Of a stretch of DNA of 64,000 nt, positions 9,003 through 16,484 are shown one piece after another. The notes under the pieces were generated by a model. It was not told the DNA's origin. It made no database searches and worked only from the letters and a program-made list of their open reading frames with translations. The stretch is from Marinirhabdus sp963799365 (GTDB lineage: Bacteria; Bacteroidota; Bacteroidia; Flavobacteriales; Flavobacteriaceae): positions 372,001-436,000 of the forward strand of contig CAWCWV010000001.1 of NCBI GenBank assembly GCA_963799365.1. The letters run 5' to 3'. Position 1 is the first letter of the stretch. Every line of letters starts with the position of its first letter. The translations under genes and the position numbers were made by a program.

Positions 9003-9261
9003 CTTGTAACGCTAGTATTATAATCATGATAATAATGTACACAGCTATAATTATACCAACGCATATGGCACTATAGATACTCCATTTTTTTGCGTCGTCT
9101 GCAGCTTTTTGGGCTTCAGCATGAAAACCCTGATACCATAATTGTTCCACCTTAGCAGCTTTAATAATGGCAACAATACCCAATGGCATGCAGCATAAAA
9201 CAGTGCTTAAGATAGCCCAGACCATATGGTTGTCTGGAGGTGGGGTTTGTTGTATATTCAT
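8986..9261 (-). CDS. CD225/dispanin-like two-helix membrane protein (copy 1)
   Basis: I start at the ATG at 9261 (MNIQQTPPPDNHMVW, 91 residues); the longer reading from 9303 would translate through the terminator of the upstream gene. A proline-rich N-terminus precedes NHMVWAILSTVLCCMPLGIVAIIKAAKVEQLWYQG, the CD225/dispanin (IFITM-like) core with its CCxPLGI turn; a conserved AxKAADDAKKW segment then leads to a second membrane helix. It is 60-70% similar by eye to the neighbouring copy 2, so the two arose by tandem duplication. It overlaps DUF2752 by 17 bases. Bacterial members have no established function. Confidence 0.85.
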   Translation of the reverse strand: MNIQQTPPPDNHMVWAILSTVLCCMPLGIVAIIKAAKVEQLWYQGFHAEAQKAADDAKKWSIYSAICVGIIIAVYIIIMIIILALQGAANL

Positions 9262-9283
9262 CTGGAAATATAATTTAACTAAA

Positions 9284-9309
9284 AAACCTGTGGTAAACAC
9301 CACAGGTTT
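9284..9309 (-). terminator. Hairpin terminator between the two dispanin-like genes
   Basis: A perfect 11-bp inverted repeat (AAACCTGTGGT / ACCACAGGTTT) with a 4-base loop is flanked by A and T runs on both sides. It lies 20 bases past the stop of copy 2 and before the start of copy 1, so it probably attenuates read-through and lowers copy 1 and DUF2752 expression relative to copy 2. Confidence 0.75.
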
Positions 9310-9328
9310 AAAATTTTACAAAGTTTTA

Positions 9329-9604
9329 TTAGAAACCTCCTGCAATTCCAAATGCGAAAATAGCAATTAAATATATAATAATTCCTATACAACCAATTGC
9401 CATTCCCCAAATAGCATATTTTTTAGCGTCATCTGCACTTTTTTGTGCTCCAGCGTGGTCTCCTTGTAACCAAAGAGATTTTACTTTTGTGGATTTAATA
9501 ATTGAAACAATTCCTAAAGGCAAACAGCAAAGTACTGTACAAATAATTGCCCAAACCAAATTGTTATCTGGTGGGTTGCCCGTAGGCATGTTTTGATTTT
9601 CCAT
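9329..9604 (-). CDS. CD225/dispanin-like two-helix membrane protein (copy 2)
   Basis: A 91-residue protein, the first gene of the dispanin/DUF2752 set. It shows a polar N-terminus (MENQNMPTGNPPDNN), the CD225 core LVWAIICTVLCCLPLGIVSIIKSTKVKSLW with adjacent cysteines CC at the membrane edge (palmitoylated in animal IFITM proteins, unknown in bacteria), the linker GAQKSADDAKKYAIW, and a C-terminal helix ending AFGIAGGF. The gene has its own terminator (9284-9309). The family call follows from the CCxPLGIxxIIK motif; the cellular role is not known. Confidence 0.86.
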   Translation of the reverse strand: MENQNMPTGNPPDNNLVWAIICTVLCCLPLGIVSIIKSTKVKSLWLQGDHAGAQKSADDAKKYAIWGMAIGCIGIIIYLIAIFAFGIAGGF

Positions 9605-9650
9605 GGTTGGTTTTTTTTAAAGATTTGACAACCAATATACAATGGAAAAT

Positions 9651-10211
9651 TTAAAACGTATAAATTTTTCCTGGGGTAATACAGAAATCCAGTGGAAAAT
9701 CTATGTTTTCATTCAGAATTTTTTCCTCAGCCTCAAAAAAAGACAACCCTATTTTTAGGCATTTGGGTTTGCATTGTGATAGGAATCTATCATAAAATCC
9801 CTTTCCATACCCCACCCTGTTTCCTTGTTTGTCGAAAGCTAATAGTGGTACAAAAACTACCTCAAATTGTTGAGGTGAAATGGAGATGCCTTCTACAGGT
9901 TCTGGAATACCGTATGCCGAAATTTTAATGGGGGTATTCTCCTGTAATAAAATATGTTCCATCTCAAACGATTTAAAATCGGCTTTAGGAATGCAAATGC
10001 TTTTGTCTTTGCCTTGCAGGATATGTAATAAAAATTCTGTATTGATTTCTTTTTTTTTTGAAATAGGAAGAAAAATATGGTAATACGTCTTATCCCAAAT
10101 AGGAAGTATAAGCGTGTGGTTAGCAATTGCAATGCTCAGGTCATCAACTTCGCTTGCAGTAAGAGATTGTCGTAGTTTTAAATACTTTTTTCGTAATTCA
10201 GCTTTCTGCAT
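9651..10211 (-). CDS. 5-formyltetrahydrofolate cyclo-ligase
   Basis: Converts 5-formyl-THF to 5,10-methenyl-THF with ATP, returning the stored folate to one-carbon metabolism. The start chosen is ATG 10211 (MQKAELRKKYLKLRQSL, 186 residues), which matches the usual KxxLRxxxxxxR N-terminus; an ATG seven codons upstream is possible. The ATP/folate block VPLLAFDKQGNRVGYGKGFYDRFL is the family signature near residue 150. Length fits the 180-200 residues of the family. It stands alone on the minus strand between the dispanin genes and the RimK operon; 10237-10262 upstream contains a short inverted repeat (TGCCT/AGGCA). Confidence 0.92.
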   Translation of the reverse strand: MQKAELRKKYLKLRQSLTASEVDDLSIAIANHTLILPIWDKTYYHIFLPISKKKEINTEFLLHILQGKDKSICIPKADFKSFEMEHILLQENTPIKISAYGIPEPVEGISISPQQFEVVFVPLLAFDKQGNRVGYGKGFYDRFLSQCKPKCLKIGLSFFEAEEKILNENIDFPLDFCITPGKIYTF

Positions 10212-10268
10212 AAAAATTTTATTTTTACTCACAAACTGCCTACCAAGGCAGGACAGGCAAGCACAAAA

Positions 10269-11264
10269 TTAACCTTCTTCATCTTCAGCACCAGAGATGT
10301 CTGTGGTAGAAATATGAAAAATTGCATCTCCTTGGTGTATAATTGGGGCGTGATTTACATTTATAATATAGCCAGCATTAGGTGCTTTTACTTTAAAACG
10401 CATTTCGCCATAGGGATCTGTAATGGTTGCTAAAAATTCATCTTTTTCTACATATTTGTTGCAGGCTATTTTAACATGTAACAAACCACTCCTTTGAGCA
10501 CGGATCCATCGGCTTTTTTCAATCAGGACACTTTGTTCGGTAATCATAGGGATGGTAATTTTCGGATTTAGCATCTCTAAATGTTCTAATATTCTTATAA
10601 CACCATCTACCCCATTTTTTACAATATACTTATTGCTATCTAAGCTTTTTCCACCCTCAAATAATAGGCTTGGAATACCCATTTTGGCACAGGTAGATCG
10701 GTATGATTTGGTAAGATTTGAAGAAAATACGGTGAAAGGAGCATTAAAAATTTCGGCAAGTTTTAGTAATTCTGGACTGTCTGGCACGACACGTATTTGG
10801 GCAGCGTTAAAACGTTGCGCGCCACCCGTGTGAAAGTCCAAACAATAATCTGCTAGTGGTAAAATTTCCTTTGTAAAATGATAGGCAACCCTGCTGGCCA
10901 AGGATCCTGTTTTAGTTCCAGGAAAAACTCTGTTTAGATCCCGACCATCTGGAAAAGTTCTTTCCGCATTCAAAAATCCGAAAATATTTAAAATAGGAAT
11001 ACAGATAATAGTTCCTTTTATAGGCCTGCTTATTTTTTTGGCAATTACTTGCCGTACTACTTCAACCCCATTGATCTCGTCTCCGTGGATTCCTGCTGTT
11101 AACAAAACCGTAGGGCCTGGTTTATCTGACCTAGAAATAATGACGGGAATTTCAACCTTGGTAGCTGTATACAGTTTGGCAAAGCTAAAATTGATGGTTT
11201 TGGTTTCCCCCATCGCCACTTTTCTGCCTAAAATGATAAAATCGGTTGAAGCTTTATGAGTCAT
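10269..11264 (-). CDS. Succinylglutamate desuccinylase/aspartoacylase-family deacylase
   Basis: A zinc carboxypeptidase-fold enzyme of the AstE/aspartoacylase family, 331 residues. Zn ligands are H60 and E63 in AGIHGDEINGVE and H145 in CLDFHTGG; the RDLNRVFPG motif (108-116) and LLFEGG further on complete the active site. The C-terminal third is a beta domain (SGLLHVKIACNKYVEKDEFLATITDP) like the biotinyl-lipoyl-like tail of this subfamily. These enzymes hydrolyse N-acyl amino acids or isopeptide-like amides. It begins two bases after the rimK stop, so it is the last gene of the RimK operon. Linkage to a glutamate-ligating enzyme suggests that it removes or recycles an acyl-glutamate product; the substrate is not determined by sequence. 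Confidence 0.9.
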   Translation of the reverse strand: MTHKASTDFIILGRKVAMGETKTINFSFAKLYTATKVEIPVIISRSDKPGPTVLLTAGIHGDEINGVEVVRQVIAKKISRPIKGTIICIPILNIFGFLNAERTFPDGRDLNRVFPGTKTGSLASRVAYHFTKEILPLADYCLDFHTGGAQRFNAAQIRVVPDSPELLKLAEIFNAPFTVFSSNLTKSYRSTCAKMGIPSLLFEGGKSLDSNKYIVKNGVDGVIRILEHLEMLNPKITIPMITEQSVLIEKSRWIRAQRSGLLHVKIACNKYVEKDEFLATITDPYGEMRFKVKAPNAGYIINVNHAPIIHQGDAIFHISTTDISGAEDEEG

Positions 11265-11266
11265 TG

Positions 11267-12139
11267 TTATATGCTGCGTTCTATATATTTAATGATTTCT
11301 CTAGCAATATCTTTTCCAGTAGCTTTTTCAATACCTTCCAATCCCGGAGAAGAATTTACCTCAAGAATTAATGGTCCACGAGCCGATTGGAGCATATCTA
11401 CCCCGGCAATTCCAAGACCCATTGCTTTTGCGGCTTTAATGGCGGCTGTTTCTTCTTCGTCTGTAAGTTCTATAATCTCGGCAGTTCCACCTCGGTGAAG
11501 GTTACTTCTAAATTCGCCTTCCTTTCCCTGTCGTTTCATAGAGCCTACCACACGACCATCAATAACTATTGCCCGTATGTCTGCACCGCCTGCTTCTTTA
11601 ATAAATTCCTGTACAATAACTCGTGCCTGTAAATTATTAAATGCTTCAATTACACTCTCCGCAGCTTTCTTTGTTTCGGCTAGAATAACACCAATTCCTT
11701 GTGTACCCTCTAATAGTTTAATAATAACAGGAGCACCACCAACCTGGTCTACAATCCCAGCTACGTTTTTGGAATAGTTAGTAAAAATTGTTTTGGGAAG
11801 TCCTAGGCCTGCTCTGGATAGTATTTGTAAACTTCGCAGCTTATCTCGTGACCGTACCAAAGCCATAGACTCTGTAGTGGTAAAACAACGCATCATTTCA
11901 AATTGGCGTACCACTGCGGTGCCGTAAAATGTAACCGAAGCGCCAATTCTGGGGATCACAGCATCCACATGTTCTATTTGTTTGCCTTTATAATAAATAA
12001 CAGGATTTTTCTTTTCAATTACAATATCGCACTTAGTGTGGTTAATAATTTCAACGGTGTGCTTCCGTTTCTCGGCAGCTTCTACAATTCGTTTTGTAGA
12101 ATAAAGGTTGGGTGCGGCAGATAATATTTTAATGTTCAT
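11267..12139 (-). CDS. rimK: RimK-type ATP-grasp glutamate ligase (canonical copy)
   Basis: An ATP-grasp ligase of 290 residues. It closely follows E. coli RimK along its length: AVIPRIGASVTFYGTAVVRQFEMM, SRDKLRSLQIL, GAPVIIKLLEGTQGIGVILAETKKAAESVIEAF, IVQEFIKEAGGADIRAIVIDG, FRSNLHRGG, LEVNSSPGLEGIE. The Mg/ATP residues (DxR, E and N in ADIRAIV and LEVN) are present. RimK adds glutamates to the C-terminus of ribosomal protein S6 and can make poly-glutamate; related enzymes make NAAG or citrylglutamate. Its start overlaps the end of the protease gene by 11 bases. A second, more divergent RimK is two genes upstream. Confidence 0.93.
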   Translation of the reverse strand: MNIKILSAAPNLYSTKRIVEAAEKRKHTVEIINHTKCDIVIEKKNPVIYYKGKQIEHVDAVIPRIGASVTFYGTAVVRQFEMMRCFTTTESMALVRSRDKLRSLQILSRAGLGLPKTIFTNYSKNVAGIVDQVGGAPVIIKLLEGTQGIGVILAETKKAAESVIEAFNNLQARVIVQEFIKEAGGADIRAIVIDGRVVGSMKRQGKEGEFRSNLHRGGTAEIIELTDEEETAAIKAAKAMGLGIAGVDMLQSARGPLILEVNSSPGLEGIEKATGKDIAREIIKYIERSI

Positions 12140-12596
12140 GCTTCAATTTTAATTTATGCGAAAGGTTTGTTTTATTAATATCTACTACAAAGCGTTTGGT
12201 TAAAAATTTACGCCCCAGTAAAACAGGGTATTTCATTTCTTCACGATCACTTAAGGTTAAAAATATAGGTATTGTTTTTCCGAACAGTTCAATTTCGGTT
12301 AAAATACGGTAGCGTGTTTGTGAGACACCATTGCTGCTTTTAACCACCCGAACGTCGTACTTGTCAAAAATAAATTCTTTTTCGTGGTATGCAGGATGTT
12401 CAGGGTCTAAAAATACACACTTCAGATAATCGTCTTCAATTTTCATGTTCTTACAATGAATACTAGAAGTGTATGCCCCCGTATCTATCTTTACATCAAT
12501 GTCGTGCAAATGTAAGAGTGGAAAATCTGCTTTATCGGTTCTTCCTATATTTCGTTTCAAAAAAGTGGATTTTTTATTTGGGTTGAAAGGTAACAA
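12129..12596 (-). CDS. RimK-associated retropepsin-like aspartic protease (RimB-type)
   Basis: A 155-residue single-domain protein long annotated as ATP-dependent zinc protease (PF05618) and now regarded as retropepsin-like. The aspartic-protease triad is D38-T-G in VKIDTGAYTSSIH, and the psi-loop-like block VLLGRKFLTKRFVVDI lies near the C-terminus. In Pseudomonas a protein of this family works with RimK to trim glutamate tails from S6, so it is a plausible partner or antagonist here. It is sandwiched between the two rimK paralogs and overlaps the downstream one by 11 bases. The 44-base gap to the upstream rimK copy contains no terminator. A retropepsin would have to dimerise to act. Confidence 0.88.
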   Translation of the reverse strand: MLPFNPNKKSTFLKRNIGRTDKADFPLLHLHDIDVKIDTGAYTSSIHCKNMKIEDDYLKCVFLDPEHPAYHEKEFIFDKYDVRVVKSSNGVSQTRYRILTEIELFGKTIPIFLTLSDREEMKYPVLLGRKFLTKRFVVDINKTNLSHKLKLKHEH

Positions 12597-12640
12597 AAGA
12601 CGCGAAAACCCACTTACAAACAGGAGGTTTTATGCAAGAT

Positions 12641-13513
12641 TTAACGCTTAGTCCGTTCCAGATATCCAATAATACTTTTTGAAACGTTTTTACCTGTTGT
12701 GGTTTCAATGCCTTCTAGCCCTGGTGTGCTATTTACCTCTAACACTAAAGGCCCGCGAGCCGACTGTAAAATATCTACCCCACAAACACTTAATTGAAGG
12801 ATTTTAGCAGCTTTTAAGGCCATCTTTTCTTCTTCATAACTAAGCTGAAGTGTTTTTGAAGTCCCGCCACGATGTAAATTAGACCTGAAATCTCCAGTTT
12901 TGCACTGGCGTCTCATGGCAGCTACTACTACACCATCTACAACAATTGCCCGTATATCGGCCCCTTTAGATTCGGCAATATATTCCTGTAAGATAAAATT
13001 TACATTACTGGCTTGCAGCGTCTCAACGGTAGCAAGTGCATTTTGATTACTTTCTGAAAGTATTACTCCCTGCCCATGGGTACCTTCCAATATTTTAATA
13101 ATTACAGGTTTATCTTTAAATTTTTCTAGTAATACCTCAGCATTATAATACCCGCCTAAAAGAGTATTGGGTACTGGAATACCGGCTTTTACCAATAGCT
13201 GAAAACATGTCCATTTATCCCGAGAATTTAAGATTCCTTCTGCTGCAACTGTAGTGATTACCCCTGCAGCCTCAAAATGCCGAACCAAAGAACTGCCTTG
13301 AAAAGTATTGCTAGCACCAATACGTGGTATAACCGCGTTTAAATCATTAATAATTTCGTCATGGTAATAAACAACGGCTTTGCCATTTTCTACTGCAAGG
13401 TTAAAATACAACGGGTTTAAAACCTCCATAGTATGGTTTCTGGCTTCACCTGCCTTCAGTAAGCTTTGTGTGGAATACAAGGATTCGCCCCGCGATAAAA
13501 TAGCAATGTTCAT
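12641..13513 (-). CDS. RimK paralog, ATP-grasp ligase (divergent copy)
   Basis: Also 290 residues and collinear with the canonical copy. The ATP-grasp core is intact (DKPVIIKILEGTHGQGVILSESN; FILQEYIAESKGADIRAIVVDG; FRSNLHRGG; LEVNSTPGLEGIETTTG). It departs from RimK where the acceptor is held: SLVRHFEAAGVITTVAAEGILNSRDKWTCFQLL replaces the VRQFEM...RSRDKLRSLQIL of the other copy, and the lid differs. This suggests a different substrate rather than redundancy. First gene of the four-gene operon; 57 bases downstream of the TonB receptor gene with no visible terminator between. TACCTTGC at -30 or so is one mismatch from the -7 consensus. Confidence 0.9.
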   Translation of the reverse strand: MNIAILSRGESLYSTQSLLKAGEARNHTMEVLNPLYFNLAVENGKAVVYYHDEIINDLNAVIPRIGASNTFQGSSLVRHFEAAGVITTVAAEGILNSRDKWTCFQLLVKAGIPVPNTLLGGYYNAEVLLEKFKDKPVIIKILEGTHGQGVILSESNQNALATVETLQASNVNFILQEYIAESKGADIRAIVVDGVVVAAMRRQCKTGDFRSNLHRGGTSKTLQLSYEEEKMALKAAKILQLSVCGVDILQSARGPLVLEVNSTPGLEGIETTTGKNVSKSIIGYLERTKR

Positions 13514-13570
13514 TTAAATACCTTCTTTAGCGCAAGGTAAAAAAAATGAACATCGCTTAAATTAAATTAA

Positions 13571-15793
13571 TTAAAAATTAACCGTAACCTTCCCTCTTAT
13601 AAAAAATGGTGTTCCTGGCGTAAAGTGAATTTCCTCCACAGCTTCTGGTTCATTAAACAACCTGCTTTCAGTGGCGAATTGGGTTTCATTCCATTCCGTA
13701 TCGAAGAGATTTTCAACAATAACACTGAAAATAAAATTTCTGTACGTATAATTTGCGGTTAAATCGGTTACAAAATACCCTTCAGCTACAATGCTGTTAT
13801 CTTCATTGGCAGGGCGGTCTTTGATGAATCTATAGTTCAATCCGCCAGAGAATGCACCAATATTTTCAAAAGATACACCTCCTGTTGAGGTTAAATCTGG
13901 AGCAAGGGGTATAAAATCTTCGCCTTCAGCTTCCTCTGTGCTGCGCCCATAAGTATAATTAATATCCCCAAAAAGGTATAACCAATTAAAAGCTTCATAC
14001 CGTGCGCCAAAATCTATTCCTGTCCTTCTGGTTTTTCCGCTTGGCTCTACAATACCGGTATCGCCTACATACACAAACTCCTGTTCGAGAAACAACGCCC
14101 AAACGGCACTGTTCAATACTAATTTATCCGTCACCTTATAAATGGCGCCCAAATCTGCCCCGTAGGCTGCCGGTAAAATATCTTCGCCGCTATTGGCAAC
14201 TACTACACGTGTATCGTTAGAATGAAACCCAATCCCTGTTTTAGCAAATAACTGCAGTTTCTGGTTCGGGCTATAGGTGAGGTTAAATTTCGGACTCGCA
14301 AACACCTTGGTTTCGCTGCGATTGTCGTAGGCTTCCGTCAATTTATTTTCGTAATCGAATTTAAAATAGTCTAAGCGAAGTTCTGGAGCCAATACAAAAT
14401 CTCCCGTTGTATACTTTGTTTTCACAAAACCGAAGGTATTTATTTGGTCTACATTTCCAAAAGCCAAGCGTTCCAACAACTGGTCCCTGTTTTTGGTTCT
14501 GGAAAGTTGTATGTCGTTCACATCATCATAGCGAACGCCTGCTCCTGCAGTGTATTTAAAATCATTCCCGAAGAGGGATGAGTCTTCTGAATATTCCGTT
14601 TGGAAGCCAAGAATATTTCGGTCTTCAAACTGACGAATTTGATCACCATTAACTGGATCTTCCAGGAAAAAGGTAAAGTTGGAAAACAGCTCAAAATCGT
14701 AGTGCGAAAAATAAGCACTACTCTCTAATTTTGAATTTTCACTTATCTTTTTTGAATGGCTTACCAAAAAGTTGGTGCGACTGGTATTGCCACCTTCAGT
14801 ATCGTCTATAGCACCAAAACGATTTATAAGCCCTGCATCTACTGCTCGTTGCGGAACTTGGCCCGATGCATCCCACTTGCTTGTAAAGTGTGAGGCCAAC
14901 AATGAAACACGTTGATTGCCAGGAAGTGCATAGCTGTATTTCCCCATAATATTAAATCGGTTAAAATTTTGTGGCGACTCAAAAGCGCCGTCAAAAGTGT
15001 TTAGTGAGCTTGCCACATAGGCATCAGATTTGTCTGTATCCAGTAATTTAAAAACACCAACTGTTCTAAATGAATTAAAATCACCTATTTCTTGTGAAAT
15101 AAAACTGTTTTTTACTTTGTCTTTGGTCTTAAAAGCGACATAGCCTGCTGTAGTAAAATCGCCACGTTCGGCATAATAAGGTCCTTTTCCAAATTCAATT
15201 TTATCTAATGTTTCAGGAATTAAAAAGTGAAGGTCGCTATAGCCTTGTCCGTGAGCATGGGACACCATATTTACAGGCAGTCCGTCTACTGTTAGGTTAA
15301 TATCTGTACCATGATCAATATCGAATCCACGAAGGAAAATTTGTTCTGCTTTTCCACCACCGGCATGTTGTCCAATAATGAGCCCAGGAACCTTCCGCAG
15401 TATTTCTTGCGAATTTTTCACGGGATTATTTTCAAGATCTACATTCACGATACTATTAAGGGCATCTACCTGTGGGGTTATTATAATTTGCTCTAAAGAC
15501 ACAGCATTTTCAGTAAGGGTAATGAAAATAGGAGTGTTTAAATCGGCAGCTTTTACTGTGTATAAATAGGGCGAAAAACCTAAAAAGGAGATATACAACT
15601 GGTCGTTGGTATTTGTTTTATCAATGGTAAATTCGCCATTGGTATTGGTATGTGAGTGCGTGCTACTATTTTTATTAAAAATAGCTACGTCTTCAATTGG
15701 TTGGTTATTTTGGTTTTTTACTACACCGCTAAGGGTTTGTGCATTTGTAAAGGCACAAAAAAGTAGTATCACCCATAAGAGTTTACTTTTCAT
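13571..15793 (-). CDS. TonB-dependent outer-membrane receptor
   Basis: An energy-coupled uptake receptor. I start at ATG 15793 (MKSKLLWVILLFCAFTNAQ, signal peptide), giving 740 residues; the open frame extends upstream only through an intergenic repeat. Domains: carboxypeptidase-regulatory-like (about 20-105, GVVKNQNNQPIEDVAIF), plug (about 130-240, NSQEILRKVPGLIIGQHAGGG...IFLRGFDIDHGTDINLTVDGLPVN), then a 22-strand barrel ending FFIRGKVTVNF. The plug contains an unusual His-bearing segment, MVSHAHGQGYSDLHFLIPE. The preceding gene encodes a His-rich membrane-anchored protein, so a metal such as zinc or copper is a reasonable ligand, but this is inference. Confidence 0.9.
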   Translation of the reverse strand: MKSKLLWVILLFCAFTNAQTLSGVVKNQNNQPIEDVAIFNKNSSTHSHTNTNGEFTIDKTNTNDQLYISFLGFSPYLYTVKAADLNTPIFITLTENAVSLEQIIITPQVDALNSIVNVDLENNPVKNSQEILRKVPGLIIGQHAGGGKAEQIFLRGFDIDHGTDINLTVDGLPVNMVSHAHGQGYSDLHFLIPETLDKIEFGKGPYYAERGDFTTAGYVAFKTKDKVKNSFISQEIGDFNSFRTVGVFKLLDTDKSDAYVASSLNTFDGAFESPQNFNRFNIMGKYSYALPGNQRVSLLASHFTSKWDASGQVPQRAVDAGLINRFGAIDDTEGGNTSRTNFLVSHSKKISENSKLESSAYFSHYDFELFSNFTFFLEDPVNGDQIRQFEDRNILGFQTEYSEDSSLFGNDFKYTAGAGVRYDDVNDIQLSRTKNRDQLLERLAFGNVDQINTFGFVKTKYTTGDFVLAPELRLDYFKFDYENKLTEAYDNRSETKVFASPKFNLTYSPNQKLQLFAKTGIGFHSNDTRVVVANSGEDILPAAYGADLGAIYKVTDKLVLNSAVWALFLEQEFVYVGDTGIVEPSGKTRRTGIDFGARYEAFNWLYLFGDINYTYGRSTEEAEGEDFIPLAPDLTSTGGVSFENIGAFSGGLNYRFIKDRPANEDNSIVAEGYFVTDLTANYTYRNFIFSVIVENLFDTEWNETQFATESRLFNEPEAVEEIHFTPGTPFFIRGKVTVNF

Positions 15794-15819
15794 TATAAAT
15801 TGTTTTAGGATTGAGTAGT

Positions 15820-15915
15820 CATGTCGACCCAAAGAGACATCACACAACTTGCTAAAAAGGATGCTATATAAGCTATCCAAGCAAGCGCGATCTCTCAAGG
15901 AATTTCGAGATGACA
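15820..15915. repeat. Interspersed intergenic repeat between His-rich gene and TonB receptor
   Basis: A short segment that includes GAGATCGCGCTTGCTTGGAT (minus strand) and CTCTCAAGGAATTTCGAGATG resembles the small dispersed palindromic elements common between genes in flavobacteria. It is translated as the last residues of the His-rich protein (CHLEIP) and as a false N-terminal extension of the TonB receptor. Only one copy is in this window, so repeat status is a judgement from its look. Confidence 0.4.
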
Positions 15916-16350
15916 AATAATTTTTAAAACGGAATTATGAAAAGTTGTCTTCGGGAGGGGGGAAATATAAAAAAGTGAAACCGAATAGGCTCCAATCGCA
16001 TATTTGAAGTTTTTTTCTGAATCTATTTTAATACTTATATATTCAAAAGCATAGTATTGTATTAGGTGCTTATCCAGTTTAAATTCTTTAACTGGTTGCT
16101 CGTTTCCATTGCCGTTATCTTGTAATAAATTATTAAAAAAAGAGAGGAGCTGGTGGTCGTGCCCGTGCGAAACATTAAGATTATGCGCTAGGTCGTGGGA
16201 GTGATTAGCATTGGTATTTAAAATAGTATGTTCCAATTTGTGAAATCCATCTGCCAACGGTTGTTGCAAGGGAGCCAAACAGTACAATGCAGCCACGAAG
16301 AGAATCGCAGTTGTTTGTAGTATTTTAATAATAGGTAATGATTGGCTCAA
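15895..16350 (-). CDS. His-rich single-pass membrane protein, hypothetical
   Basis: 151 residues. One hydrophobic N-terminal segment (ILQTTAILFVAALYCLAPLQQPLA) serves as anchor or uncleaved signal. A His-rich stretch follows (FHKLEHTILNTNANHSHDL and VSHGHDHQLL), then a lysine-rich region and a second hydrophobic stretch (YAIGAYSVSLFYISPL). Such His clusters bind Zn, Cu or Ni. The last dozen codons run into an intergenic repeat, so the natural C-terminus may have been altered. It lies directly upstream of a TonB receptor whose plug also carries HAHG, supporting a joint metal role. No family recognised. Confidence 0.65.
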   Translation of the reverse strand: MSQSLPIIKILQTTAILFVAALYCLAPLQQPLADGFHKLEHTILNTNANHSHDLAHNLNVSHGHDHQLLSFFNNLLQDNGNGNEQPVKEFKLDKHLIQYYAFEYISIKIDSEKNFKYAIGAYSVSLFYISPLPKTTFHNSVLKIICHLEIP

Positions 16351-16484
16351 GGTTATAAGTTTTCATAAAGTACGGAAGAAATAAGGATGCTGGTTTTAAA
16401 AATTGTTTAGTTTAACCCTATCTTAACAGAATTTGAAGGGCGAAAGTTTCCGCTAAAAAATAAATACCAAGTATCTTTACGGGT

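Noticed and set aside
15793..15916. N-terminal extension of the TonB receptor (MSSRNSLRDRACLDSLYSIL).
   Set aside because: The signal peptide begins at ATG 15793; the extension translates an intergenic repeat and overlaps the upstream gene.
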